Origin: Gyrodactylus bullatarudis
Taxonomy: Eukaryota > Platyhelminthes > Monogenea > Gyrodactylidea > Gyrodactylidae
Assembly (NCBI GenBank): GCA_012064415.1
Contig: SSNU01000019.1
Span: 175,968-239,967, forward strand
DNA: 64,000 nt
Direction of reading: 5' to 3'
A program made the position numbers and the translations under genes. Below, one piece after another: positions 11,042 through 22,500 of the stretch (the stretch's first letter is position 1; each line of letters opens with the position of its first letter). The notes beneath the pieces are model-generated. The model saw only the letters and a list, made by a program, of their open reading frames with translations. It ran no database searches and was not told the origin of the DNA.

Positions 11042-13031
11042 ATGCATAAGGCTGAGTCCTACTTTCATCAGCACCAAGAGCAACAGCTCCTACCCAATGC
11101 AAGAACGAACCTTGAACATTTATGCTCATTAGATGTAGAGAGAAATCCAGAGTTTGTCAGACAGAATAACATTGTATGCACAATTGGACCTTCCTGCTAT
11201 TCAGTTGATGTTCTCAAAGAGCTGATTAGAAATGGAATGAACATAATTCGTCTTAACATAAATAGTGGGAGCAAGGAATTTTTGAAGGAGACCATTAAAA
11301 AGCTCCGTGAGCTAGAAAAAATCAATAATTTCAATCCATGTTTGGCGATTTGTCTCGATATTACTTCGCCAACTGTAAGGACAGGAATTTTTTCTGGGGT
11401 AATTCTTATCTCGTTAACATTTTAAGCATGTTGAAAAGTCTGTTTTTCTCAAAGACGGAGACTTTGTTACATTACTGAGTGACGTGAATTACCAAAATAA
11501 TTGTACCGAGTCTATGATTTGGGTAGATACGTGTTATTTTCACAATTTCTTCCAATCCATTCGTAAGAATGATCGAATCTATGTTGACGATGGATTTATC
11601 CTTCTCATTGCAAAGGAAGTTAGAGAAGAGTCAGTTTATTGTCTAGTTGAAACTGGAGGCGAACTCAAGAGTTCTAGCAGGGTGGATCTGACAAAGGAAC
11701 GCCTTTATTCTCCAGTTACCGAGAAACAGTACTACAAAGACTTGGAATGGGCCAAAGACAAAGATGTAAGTACTACGTAGCAAGTAATATTGCCAAGTCA
11801 AAAACCATCTGGTCATAATTTTCCACTTTATTTACAGCTCGATGTAATATTCACCAGCTATTCTGAGAATCCTAATCAACTCATAAATGCAAAGATGATT
11901 CTTGGTGAATCAGTAAAACTATTCATGAAGATTGAAACTAAAGAATCATTTAGAAAGTAATATCTTTAGTAAAATAATAATTGATTCATTCTTGTTCACA
12001 ATAAAACTTTATACAATAAAGCTTGCGTGAATCTATCGGCTATGCTGACGGGGTGGTTATTTGTCGAGGGAAACTTGGCTTCGAAGTTAACCATGAGAAA
12101 ATATTCAAGTTGCAAAAGAGAATTATTGGATACTGCAACTTGATGATGACTCCAGTGTTTGTTCAATCACAATTACTCGAAAGTATGCGTTACAAGCCTA
12201 GGCCAACAAGGGCGGAAATAAGTGATGTTGCTAATGCTGTTCTGGATGGAGCCGATGGTCTAGTACTGACAGTAGAAACTGCCAAAGGTCTCTATCCGGT
12301 AGAGTGCTTAAAAATGCTACACAAAGTTGGTTGACAATTATAATTTTTTTCTTGAATTATTTTTGATTGATGTCTTGAAAATTGACCGGATTGAAAATCA
12401 TCATTCTCTTTTATCAATTTTCAAGACGACCAGACAAGCGGAAACAGGAATATTTTATCCTGCTAAACAAAAGGAACTCAAGAAGGCCAGAGAGAATTTG
12501 AAATTGAACCTGGGCGATATTGCAGAGATTACAGCCCTAATGGCTGTTGAGGCAGCGTCAAGTATAAAAGCGTCTGCAATCATTGTTCCAACCATTACTG
12601 GCCGATCAGCATCACTAATAGCTGCCTATAGACCTCAATGCCCTGTTGTTGCAATACTACGAAGACCAAAGTCGGCCAGGATTTGTCATTTCTATCGTGG
12701 CATCCATCCGTTTGTCTATGAAGGTTGGTTATCTAAAATTCCGGTATGACTTTAATTGAAATTCTTTCTTGAAGGTGAAAAAATCGACGATTGGAGCAGA
12801 GACATGGACCTGAGGATAAATGCAGCTATAAAAATGCTTAGGGACAGAGAGTTTATATTTACAAATGATCAAATCTGTGTTGTCACTGGTAATAATCCTA
12901 AAATTGGCACAACCAACACTGTCAGAGTCTTGAAGATCCCAAAGGAGGGTGAAGATTTGATCGTTGTCAAGACGCCTAAACTCGAACATTGGGTCACTGA
13001 GGAAGAAAATGTCAACCTTCCCAACTTTTAA
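11042..13031 (+). CDS. PK: Divergent pyruvate kinase paralog, likely catalytically impaired
   Basis: Six exons (11042-11398, 11427-11765, 11838-11956, 12022-12325, 12426-12723, 12775-13031) join to 557 codons plus stop. The full A, B and C domain order of pyruvate kinase is present: IVCTIGPS near residue 44, B domain with [30 protein letters not shown], and a C domain ending [10 protein letters not shown] followed by an acidic extension of about 30 residues. Numbering runs 7 below mammalian PKM. Conserved: R73, N75, D113, R120, K270 and E272 equivalents. Changed: S77 to N74, H78 to S75, T114 to I107, metal-ligand D296 to K289 (RGDLG becomes RGKLG) and T328 to S321. Canonical glycolytic activity is therefore doubtful. 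Drosophila has comparable divergent, testis-biased paralogs. The coding frame is intact, so it is not a pseudogene. Confidence 0.92.
11399..11426 (+). other. 28-bp intron in pyruvate kinase gene
   Basis: The sequence runs GTAATTCT...TTTTAAG between codons for FSG and [12 protein letters not shown]. Removing exactly 28 bp restores the reading frame and the family alignment; unspliced translation hits a stop. Confidence 0.85.
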
Positions 13032-13167
13032 CTACAATCATTCATTAGCAAATGAAATAGATTAGAAGCATTCCTTGTAACATTAAAGAGTGATAAAGTT
13101 GTAACAGGATTAGTTGAAAAAAAAACAATATCAAATTATATTTTAAAATATTCTCTTAAACGTCGGT
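13032..13167. terminator. Convergent 3' ends of pyruvate kinase and RWDD1
   Basis: The stop codons of convergent genes are 136 bp apart. An ATTAAA hexamer at 13082-13087, about 50 bp after the kinase stop, is a plausible poly(A) signal; none is clear for RWDD1. The 3' UTRs probably overlap or are very short. Confidence 0.4.
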
Positions 13168-13872
13168 CTACTCTTCTTCAGATAAGTCGTCTAGTTCTAA
13201 TCCATCAAGATTCTCAAACAACTTTTCATCAATGTCAACTTCGTTATCTTCTGTCTGGAGGAATTTCAAGTCTGAGTCATCAAAACGATTATCCCTGAGG
13301 AACATTTGACGTCCCGTGAGGCGCTTCATTAGTTCAGAGTCCTTTTCGCGCATCTCTTTTTCTTCCTTAGAAATGTTCTCTTCCATTTCCTTGTTAAATT
13401 CATTGCGCCATTTGAGGAAATTCTCTTGGGTTACCTTGGTCCCGTAAAACTTTTTCTCATCTTCTCTCTCTTTTTCCTTGCGTTTCCTTTCGACTTCGTC
13501 TGCCAAGTAGTTGCTGTGATTATCAGCATAGTCGTTCAACTTTTCCTGAACTTCTGATATGACTGGAAAGACCATAAGTTGACCAATATTCTCGGAAGCA
13601 ATTCTTTGGACGAGATCGTTTAATTCTGCAACCATGGAATCTGTAAGGCTTGGACAATCAATAAGAGAAAATTCAGGTATAGACTCTGGATAGTTGAGGG
13701 GATATTTGACTTGAACTGTGCATTTAAAATACTTGGTAGATCCTTCAGAACAATTCCCTTCCAAAAAAATTTTGAGGGTCTGAGGAAACTTTTTAGGCTT
13801 TACTTGAATCTTTTCATCATAAATTGACTGAAGGACCAAAATCTCCTCGCTACACGCCTCTTTTGGATCCAT
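13168..13872 (-). CDS. RWDD1: RWD domain-containing protein 1 (DRG family regulatory protein 2)
   Basis: A single uninterrupted ORF of 234 residues, close to the usual family length of about 240. Residues about 1-115 are an RWD domain, starting with EEILVLQSIYDEK and containing the YPLNYPESIPEF turn. The middle is a charged coiled coil (VERKRKEKEREDEKKFYGTKVT). FLKWRNEFNKEM and LTGRQMFLRD are hallmarks of the C-terminal DFRP region, and the tail is acidic, ending LEEE-like. Members (yeast Gir2) bind and stabilise DRG2-type translational GTPases and associate with ribosomes. The gene is intronless, unlike its neighbours, and sits head to head with GOLPH3, which suggests shared housekeeping promoter control. 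It could in principle be a retrocopy, but the frame is intact and its compact gene setting looks native. Confidence 0.93.
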   Translation of the reverse strand: MDPKEACSEEILVLQSIYDEKIQVKPKKFPQTLKIFLEGNCSEGSTKYFKCTVQVKYPLNYPESIPEFSLIDCPSLTDSMVAELNDLVQRIASENIGQLMVFPVISEVQEKLNDYADNHSNYLADEVERKRKEKEREDEKKFYGTKVTQENFLKWRNEFNKEMEENISKEEKEMREKDSELMKRLTGRQMFLRDNRFDDSDLKFLQTEDNEVDIDEKLFENLDGLELDDLSEEE

Positions 13873-14066
13873 TTTTATTTGAGATTTTTAGATTTATTGA
13901 ATTTATACGCAACTCTAAGGGAGAGAAATGATTCAGTTGAGGTAACTCGTGTTTCGCGATTAAAAAGTTTTGAAATGTTGATATATTAATAACAAAAGTG
14001 AATTTATTCAACACAAATTGTCGTTTGCTTATTTTAATTAATATTTTCAATTTGTTACAACTTAGA
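13873..14066. promoter_or_regulatory. Bidirectional 5' interval of RWDD1 and GOLPH3
   Basis: Head-to-head start codons are 194 bp apart. An in-frame upstream ATG at 13998 would add 23 hydrophobic residues to GOLPH3; it is judged to be 5' UTR because family proteins start with a polar acidic segment. Confidence 0.5.
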
Positions 14067-14967
14067 ATGAGTGATAGTACTGAGGGACTACGGTTGAGGA
14101 AAGCCATCTCTAAAGAGGCTGATGAGGAAGATAAAAATAAAAATATACACTCAGATTCGGATGAGGAGAGTGATTACAAGGAGAAAAATTACCGATTCAC
14201 TCTTATGGAAGAAATTCTTTTAATTGGTCTGATTGATCAGGAAGGTTACACTTCATTTTGGAACGATTCAATTAGTACTGGATTAAGAGGATGTATCCTT
14301 ATTGAATTAGCTCTCCGTGATCGAATAGATCTATCTCAGCCTGCTCGAATGTCTGTAAATCGACCGATCACCATTAAATCTTCAGCTCCAACCGGTGATG
14401 GTTTACTCGACGAAGCTCTTAGAGTAATCTCAAGCAAATTAAACAATTGTACAGTCTCAAACATTATCAATTATCTCAGTGGTAAATATTTATTTTATTA
14501 ATTTCCCTTAATAATATAATATTCATTCATGTTAACATTTTACAGGAGAATCTTGGAATATTTTCTACATGAACTGTCAGCTACAAAATGTGCGAGAACG
14601 TATTGCCAAATCATTGGTCGACAAGGGTGTCCTATCCACTGAAATGAAGAACTTTATATTATTTGATATGACCACACATCCCCTGAAAAATCCCAATGTA
14701 AAAGCTGAAATTATAGAGAAAATCAACGAAATTCTTGTCCGTCGTTGGAATAATGACTTTGAAAAGATGGATATGAGAAATATTGCCCTAGTGTTACTGT
14801 GCAATTTCAGTGATGTTCTCGACAATGCCTTATCTCAACTTCCTGATGCCGACTATGAAATTGCCCATAATCGCCTTGTTAAATTGAGCAATGTAGATTT
14901 CCATGCCCTGGCTAGTAAGGGAACCAAAAACGATATATACTGGGCAATATTTGCTGCGTTCAAATAG
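14067..14967 (+). CDS. GOLPH3: Golgi phosphoprotein 3 (Vps74 family)
   Basis: Two exons, 14067-14481 and 14546-14967, are joined across a 64-bp intron and give 278 residues, matching the family's usual length. After an acidic, disordered N-terminus the protein follows GOLPH3 throughout: RFTLMEEILLIGLIDQEGY, TSFWNDSISTGLRGC, LIELALRDR, APTGDGLLDEAL, NVRERIAKSLVDKGVL, NFILFDMTTHPL, and a C-terminal WAIFAAFK. Residues that bind PI4P in the human protein (Trp in SFWND, Arg in GLRG, both Arg in NVRERIAK) are retained. The protein works peripherally at the trans-Golgi, binding PI4P and myosin XVIIIA and retaining glycosyltransferases. A start at 13998 is possible but unlikely, because its extra 23 residues are hydrophobic. 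Confidence 0.95.
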
Positions 14968-15554
14968 TAAGTCCTAACATTACATTGTTTTATCTATCAA
15001 AATGGAAATATAGCCATTGAAATTTTTAGTATTATATAAGTGAGTAATGTCTATTGGCCTTCTTTTTTCTTGATTCACACATAGCTTGGATTTCATTTAA
15101 TTTCTCTTTCATCAAACTTGAATTATATACATGTTTCATATTAAAAGTAATGTTTCTATTATTCTCTACCTGGAATCAATAGATTCTTGATCGATTGAAT
15201 TAATGAAAAAAGTATAACTAACTTTGTGTATAAAATATTAAAAGTTACAAGAACTTTCCTTTATACCTGAGTGAATTTTTTATGGAATATTGATATGATT
15301 TTATTTTCTCTTCATCTATTCAACTAGATGTTGTAAGAGAGACACAACATACGATTGGTTTTGGACCACGAACCTAGGGAATAAATGCCATAACACCATC
15401 TAATTTTTTATGCCTCGAGGATTACATTAACGCGCCCAATATTTCCCAATATATCATATACAACATTTATATATAAACAAAAATCCCTCAAGTTTTATCA
15501 TTACCCTGTAAAATACCCGGATAAAATAAAGACAATATTTTTTATATTGTACAA

Positions 15555-15750
15555 TATATACATCCTCATCAGATATCTGTGATCATTTCTTTACATATTG
15601 TATAATGATATATATATATATAAGACTTATATATATATTGACTCAAAAAACCTGCATAAAAGGGACTACAGATAAACCTATTGTATTGTTATCATTCCAC
15701 TTTTGATTCTTTCTACTTCTAATAATAATAATAATAATAATAATAAAATA
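15555..15750. repeat. AT-dinucleotide tract and (AAT)n microsatellite
   Basis: TATATATATATA tracts lie at about 15608-15640, and an uninterrupted (AAT)n run at about 15720-15745. Confidence 0.9.
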
Positions 15751-16329
15751 GTCGTCTTTCGATGAACATGCATTTATATCTCCTTACTACTCACAGTAAT
15801 CAAAAAAAATACATACTCAACTAAGCATTCGGTGGTGTAGAATGACTAATCTATTATTAGAGTGAAAGCTCATCTTATGTCAAAAATGTCAAGTCAACCT
15901 TGACATCACCAGGTGTCAAGAAAACCAAGAGACCTGTTAATCAATGGAGTTCATTGAAACATAACCATGGTTATGAAATTGTTCTATCACCTTACCTTGA
16001 GAGTATCAGAGAAATACTAGAGCTATCCCAGCAACAAAAGTACACCATTTCGATAATTATATAATATATTTATTAGGGTAAGACATAATTTTAACTTTTT
16101 CAGTTTTGGCTTTCATGCAATAGAAAATAACTAGAGAAGAAGCAAATAAATCCCTATTGAATCTTGGGTTTTTTAGATGTGCATAATTTCGATTGAAAAT
16201 GTCAGATTTCCAAATTTGCGCCACAATTTTTCCATGAATTCAACTACTAGAAATGATAAATTTTAATTATTTGATATTACTGTCCAAGAAATTTCAACTT
16301 TTTTTTGGTAATTTTCTATTTTTTGGAGT

Positions 16330-16660
16330 AATTTAATAGTAACAAGGTTAACTGAAAGCCAGTTAAACTCGTTACTCGGTTTCAAGATTATCTGATAGTC
16401 TCAAGAATTTAAGTTCAAATCTAGCTTTGATTTTAATTACTCATTACGATAATTATCAGCAAAACTTAATATTAGTCTCAAGAATCCCGGGAATCTTGTT
16501 ACTGGTAACAAGGTTAACTGAAAGCCAGTTAAACTTGTTACTCGGTTTCAAGATTATCTGATAGTCTCAAGAATCCCGGGAATCTTGTTACTAATATTAA
16601 TTTTAGCTGATAGTTATCATAATAAATAATTAAAATCAAAGCTAGATTTGAACTTAAATT
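16330..16660. repeat. CCCGGG-containing repeat: direct repeats inside an inverted repeat
   Basis: A ~70-bp unit (AAGGTTAACTGAAAGCCAGT...ATAGTCTCAAGAAT) occurs twice, near 16340-16408 and 16504-16575, the latter followed by CCCGGGAATCTTGTTACT. Outer arms at 16405-16470 and 16593-16660 are reverse complements (CAAATCTAGCTTTGATTTTA). Related pieces lie at 18220-18360 and 25805-25885. Confidence 0.75.
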
Positions 16661-16799
16661 TAAGAAAGACTCAAAAATATGTGAAAAGAAATCTGGAAAT
16701 ACTTTTTAGGAAGGAAAAAATAATCCCAAAACTCTCAAAATTAGATAATAATTTTCGAGTTGATTGGAAAAAATAAGCCAAAGATCCTATTCGAACTAA

Positions 16800-17245
16800 G
16801 TCACAATTACTGACGTAAAAAGGTTTAACTTGAATAGACCTGATGCCTCAAGTTACCATTGGTGTCCAAATGAAGACACTCCGAAGAAAATTCTGGATCA
16901 GTGAAGCTTCAGTTATGGGTTGGGAAGCAATTTATTCTAAAGGAATCTCAGCAATAGTCATTTTTGACGGAAAATTGAACTCAGAAAATTATCAAAACAT
17001 TTTGACCCATGCTATTTTAACGTTTAAAAATGATTTTAAAGATGAGATTCTTGTATTTTAACAAGAAAATGTGCGATGCCATGTAAAAAAATCGAAAATT
17101 CAATAACTGATTATAAATTAAATTGATTATAATAATTGGTCGCCCCGAAATTCAGACCTAATCCCAATAAAATACCTTCTGGGACTTTTATCTCGAAGAA
17201 TTTATGCAAACGGGGGTGCAGTTGAACTTAGATGTTGATGAAAAA
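16800..17245 (+). pseudogene. Degenerate Tc1/mariner transposase (DDE/D catalytic core)
   Basis: Translation gives ITDVKRFNLNRPDASSYHW, a stop/frameshift after KKILDQ, then ASVMGWEAIYSKGISA, DGKLNSENYQNIL, a TAA in the position of the first Q of QQDNAPCH (here QENVRCHVKKS), two more stops, then WSPRNSDLIPIKYLLGLLSRRIYANGG. These match, in order, the first Asp block, the VMVWGAIS block, the second Asp block (D replaced by E) and the WPxxSPDLNPIE block of Tc1-like transposases. Several stops and one frameshift make it inactive. No confident terminal inverted repeats were identified. Confidence 0.88.
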
Positions 17246-18219
17246 AAGATAATATATCTAGCCAAATTTTGAAAATACAAACCCTAACTTCAATTTTTAA
17301 ATTGAAATTTGATAAAGAATTCTCAAAAGTCAAGAAGCTAGAAGTTACAAAGTGTATACGGATAAATAGATTTTGATACAGCTGTAATTGAAAAAAATAT
17401 TTTTCAAACAAACAACTATAAATAGCTATTTTGAAAAAAGACTGGAATTTAGAAGATACCAAAGATTTGGTAAAAGTTGAGATTTTCCATTTGATAAACT
17501 AATTGGTCAAGAAATTTTGTACGGATTGAAAATAAATCTGAAGCAAAGTTTAAGTTTATAATCCTAGAGAATATCAAATACCTATAGGTATACATTGAAT
17601 AGAGAATTTTTTCCTTGTTCTTTAGAGCCTAAAATAAATTCTCAACCATTCTTTATAACAAAGATACTCTAATTTCTATACCTTAATTACTACAGTAAAT
17701 TAAATACCACCATTCGAAAAAGCATGCAATAATTAGTACTCTGGCTAATTTCCATACATCAAGCTCAAAAGGAACTAGATTAAATAATAAATCAAAATTG
17801 CATTCAGATTTCCAAATTTAATGAGGATCTATCCTAATATGGATGTAAGCCAAGGCTTGAATAAACAATATGCATCACAAAGGCATTACGTCATTCTAAT
17901 GTACCATGTTAGTGTGAAAGTCATCAGACCCCCTTTTTTCCTTTCTATGTTCCCCTTGAGATCCTTTCAAAATACGTGTTTGTGTGTATAACCAGACTCC
18001 AATCTTTTTCTACGTTAACTCCAATCCCCCACCAACGACAATGCTCTTTCTCTTATGACTCCAATCTCTTTCTATTTAATGTTTATTTCTAATCATGAAG
18101 TCTTGGTTGAAAATAGAAGAATTTATTAAAAATCATGAACATCTTTCTCTCTTGATACATAATCTTTATAAAACGATAGTCTCTCTAGTTATGAAAGTTA
18201 ATATTTAAAGTCAAAAAAA

Positions 18220-18360
18220 TACTTATTATGATAATTATCAGCTAAACTAAATACTTATTAGTAACAAGATTCCCGGGATTCTTGAGAGTCTCAAGTTGAG
18301 ACTATCAGATAACCTTGAAACCGACTAACAAGTTTAACTGGCTTTCAGATAACCAGTAGA
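18220..18360. repeat. Reverse-orientation copy of the CCCGGG repeat
   Basis: AGTAACAAGATTCCCGGGAT, GAGACTATCAGATAACCTTG and AACTGGCTTTCAG are the reverse complement of the 16.4-kb unit. Confidence 0.7.
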
Positions 18361-19585
18361 ACTAATCAAAATTAGCCATGTCCAACAGTTTATAGAAAGA
18401 AATAATTTAGTCTTTAATAAGTATAAACTTTCACTAATTTTTATGAAACAAGACAATTCTGTAGATGTCTAGGAGCTGCTAAATAATTACAATCTCAATC
18501 AGCTCCTTGTCTAGCTAGTAAATCCTTTTTTAAATCTTCAACTCATACGTACGTAGGAAAATTTTTCCCCACTTCAAGCATAGTGGATATTGTTATGCAT
18601 GGACGGAAGCATGTAATAATACTGTTTACCAGAACGTAACCGAATAGCGAATTATTGAATTAATTAATTATTGTTGGCACAGTTGTCAATATTCATGCGT
18701 GTTAATTCTTCTTCTAACATAGTGAGAAATTGCAATCTGGTCGTGATAAATTCACACACAAATTTTGACACTTTACACGCGAATTGCTTCGATGAAGACT
18801 TGTTCTTTTGTGCTATTGAAAGTAAAGTCTATTCTTGGCTCAAAGAATAAGAGAGAAAAATCCTTGATCAACAACAGCAAATGAATAGATGATGAGAAAA
18901 CTTAAGTTGTACTTGCTATTGACGAAAAAAACAACAACCCGGAATATCAAGTGTTAACTGTGTGTCTATAGAGTGGATTTTGTTGAATTTTATTTGTGCA
19001 ACCCAACGTCTGTCGAAATAGACAAACACAAATGAGTAGAAACTTTTCACTAAAAAGGGTAACATAATAAGTATTAATTTCTAAAATTTGTGAAAACCTC
19101 TATACTATAAAGAAAATTTGAAAAAATTTTTTTAACAAAGAGTCCTAGAGGATCTTCTATTACAAACTCGGATAAAATTTAGAATTTTTTCTTCCGTTTT
19201 TTCCCTCTATTTTATAGCAAAAGTTTAGGTAGCGTTTTTCGAAAATTCGGTTATGGTCCAGTATCTCAGCTCAAATACATTAGAATTTCTTTTAAATATC
19301 AGACCCGTAATTGGCATACAATTTTAGAATAAGAAACTTTTAAATATTACCTACCACCAGTGTAATTATATAAAGTAATTATAATTTTTAATGAACAAGG
19401 CTAAGAAAGAGACAGACAGACAGAATTTATTAATCGAATTCATATAATATTAATTGAGAACAAAATCGATTAGACTAATTTTGATCATAAATAATAATTT
19501 TAACATAACATGGTGAATATATTAGTTAGTTCGATAGATAAATAGGAATGTAACAGAATTCTTGTCTGTGTGTGTCTCTTAATGT

Positions 19586-22500
19586 TCAAGAGGAAAATTC
19601 TTCAGCTTGTTGTAGATATGTTTCAAACGAGAATGGCACAAACAAGTGACCAGTTCCCTCGTAGAACTTGTTGTTGAACTCGACCCAATGCAGACGAATG
19701 GCATGGAGAAAAGCAGAAAGGCCTTCCATCAGGATGAGGACGCCGACAGTGAGCAAAGCCCAAAAGGCGAAAATGAAGAAGAGCATGATGAAACCGTAAG
19801 GAGAGTCCGATTTGGTTCCCATTTGCATTACCATGTTCCACAAAACTTCGGATAATTCTAAAATAAAATAAAGTAATAATAATTATAATTAGTGAAGACT
19901 AATCGATTGTGACGATAAAATTTGGAATTAAAACCCTTCAAGTCCCACTGGGTTACTTATATCGCACATACCGCTTAAGCAAGTCATATTAACATTCATT
20001 CAAGGCTCATTCATTCAAATATGCAATCGCCTGAACTCTATCTACTAAAATACTTTGGATCAAAATATGACCCAAATTTTGATCGATAACTCCTAGGGTA
20101 ATAAAAATTGTGTTGAATAAAACTGTAGATCAGAATCAGCGTATTGACGAAACATTGAATTGAGGGTTAAGATTGAATTAACTATGGATCATTCATACAA
20201 TAATTTAGAGTTGATCACCTCATTTTTTGACAGAATGATTGAGTTTCAACCCCTCTTTACTTTGCTTCTTTAAAAACTTGTCAAGTTTCTTGAATTTATA
20301 AAACTTCGAAACTAATTATAACGTGTCATGAATAGAAATAATTGTTAATTGTAAATCTCTTATGTTATTTGATGTATTGTACACTATTATGAGACATGTA
20401 TGTGTATTTGTGTGTGTGTTTGGTACTCACTCCTTAAAAAGCTTAGAAGAGGCAAGAACACAACACATGATTCATAAGTGGTTGAAAGGTTAAACCAATC
20501 ATATTTAATTTTGTAATTTCAAACCTTGTATATATTGGCATGTATAGACCGAAGAGTATGCCCGAAATAAAGCGCTTATCTCTTTCAAATTGTCTGGCAT
20601 CACCTTTCACTTAAAAATGACCAACAGCATAGGCACAATTAAAGATGAAATTAGCAATCATCTCAAAGACAAGAAATTTAGAGTAATTGAGCTTGTCTGA
20701 GTATTAGGAGTAAGTATGTCGCGAGACAAGAGAGTTTCTAAGGAAATTCCAACTTTATAATTAAGTGAAAGAAAATACTCTAGTCAATATTTTAATCATT
20801 AATTTTCGAGAATCATAACAAGTTTTGAAAGGGGGGGGATGCATAAAAATATAGCTACAGTAAGTAAAAAGAAAATGTTAATTATCATTATTTTTTCATT
20901 GCATGGTCAGGAACAAAGTGATTCTTTGAATCTCATAATGGAATAAGCCGAGAAACTCAATCAGATTAAAAGTAGGCCGTTTTTTTTGAATTCCATCTTT
21001 TTCAATGTTTGATCTAAAAAATTCTCAAGAAATTCAAATTTGGCACATTTTTGATATTCAAAAAGTGGCCTACTTTTTATCGGAATTAGAAAAAATTAAT
21101 ATAGAGTATTTTGTGAAAAATAGAGAATCCTCATCTTCATGTCAACTCTAGTTTTTCACTATTCTAATAAAATTGAAACTCACGGCTATGAGCAAGACTA
21201 AGGGCCCAGAGACGAAGATAGGATGCAGTATTGGAAACACATCCCAGACAATATTCAATAGTATGGATGGCTGAGAAGACCATAGTATCTCCAAAGTCAA
21301 ACTAATAGAATCAGAAATAAAGAGTAATTAGTTCAATATCAAATGATTGATTGATAAGAGTTAAGTACACAACAAAATAGGCTCTCTCTCTTGGATAGTT
21401 TCATCATGAGTTAGAATGGGATTCTAATTAGGGCGGTAAAAAACAGCGAACAAGTGGCATTCTCTATTATAATAATTTTTCATTCAATTTTAAAAAGTCT
21501 ATCTATTCGCACTTAAAATGAAATAATCTTTGAGAAATTTTCACATTTTTATAATAGTATTTTTGAAAGAGTTCTGCAGATATGAGATTACAGGTTGTAT
21601 ATTGTTCAGGACCTATTTTATATTTTTAATATTCAACTTTCAGCCAATCCCGTTGTAGGCGGATTGTGTAAGTTGCCACAGACAAAATAAGAAGAGAATG
21701 ATTCATCTAATAACTGAGTGGAATGCTAATAAAAGGTTTAATCTTAAGAGTTTACTACTCCAGTTCTAATAAATTTGATTCAATGGTCTGACAACACCGA
21801 GACAAAACAACACACAGACAGTAGTTTACAACTGATGCTCATACTGTTTCATTAGAATGAGAGTCATCCTCGGCATTATTGGCCATTTCACCTTTGCCAT
21901 CAATCATATCTTCCCCAGGACCCATTTCAGGTCTTGGAGGCGGCTTATCGCCAATGAGAGCTTGTCCATTCTATCGGGCAAAATAAAAAGAAAGATTAGT
22001 TATTCACCTTTTCCTCGCTGCCATGTCCACCGGTGCCATGAAATTGCTCTTCGTCATCAGAATCATTACCAATTATAGCCTCTTCTTTCTTGTGAAGCTG
22101 GAAAAAGGAATGAATGAGAATGAAGTTTCCAAGGTACCAAGATACCTTTTTTAATGGGGGCGTAGGAATGAGTTATAAACATTGGAAAAACCTGTTCAAG
22201 TCTTAACTCAACTCGAATTTTAGTTAGAAGAGAGTGTAATTTTTTCCAAGAGATGTCTCGGAGTCATTTCAGATTTCTAAAAAGGGGAAAGGATTTGATC
22301 ATATTTTATAGTTTCTACTCGTGAGTAAATGGAGTGAATTTTATTATAAAATATTCTAATAAATAAAATATTACATTCTCAAGGATGTCAGGGGTTAAAT
22401 CTACGGATAGAACAAGGTTAATAAGAGTATTCCGTTTTGGTTTTATTAATGGTTAACCAGAATACACGACCGACCAAGTAAAAAAGCTTGATTTGGTGAG

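Larger units (their letters stand above)
14968..19585. other. Intergenic region between GOLPH3 and the V-ATPase gene
   Basis: Holds the 3' flanks of two genes, microsatellites (15.55-15.75 kb), the CCCGGG repeats and the dead Tc1 transposase. I see nothing gene-like at 17.25-18.2 or 18.4-19.5 kb. Confidence 0.7.
19858..21183 (-). other. 1.3-kb last intron of V-ATPase a subunit
   Basis: Contains family X copy B, a TG-rich tract near 20405-20420, a poly-G run near 20832 and part of the 20960-21150 hairpin. Confidence 0.8.

Noticed and set aside
13998..14066. Upstream in-frame start for GOLPH3 giving a hydrophobic N-terminus
   Set aside because: GOLPH3 is a peripheral protein without signal peptide; the downstream ATG gives the usual acidic N-terminus.
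19623..19855. Alternative-frame ORFs over the last V-ATPase exon
   Set aside because: The true frame ends [29 protein letters not shown] sequence of the a subunit; the others are shadows.
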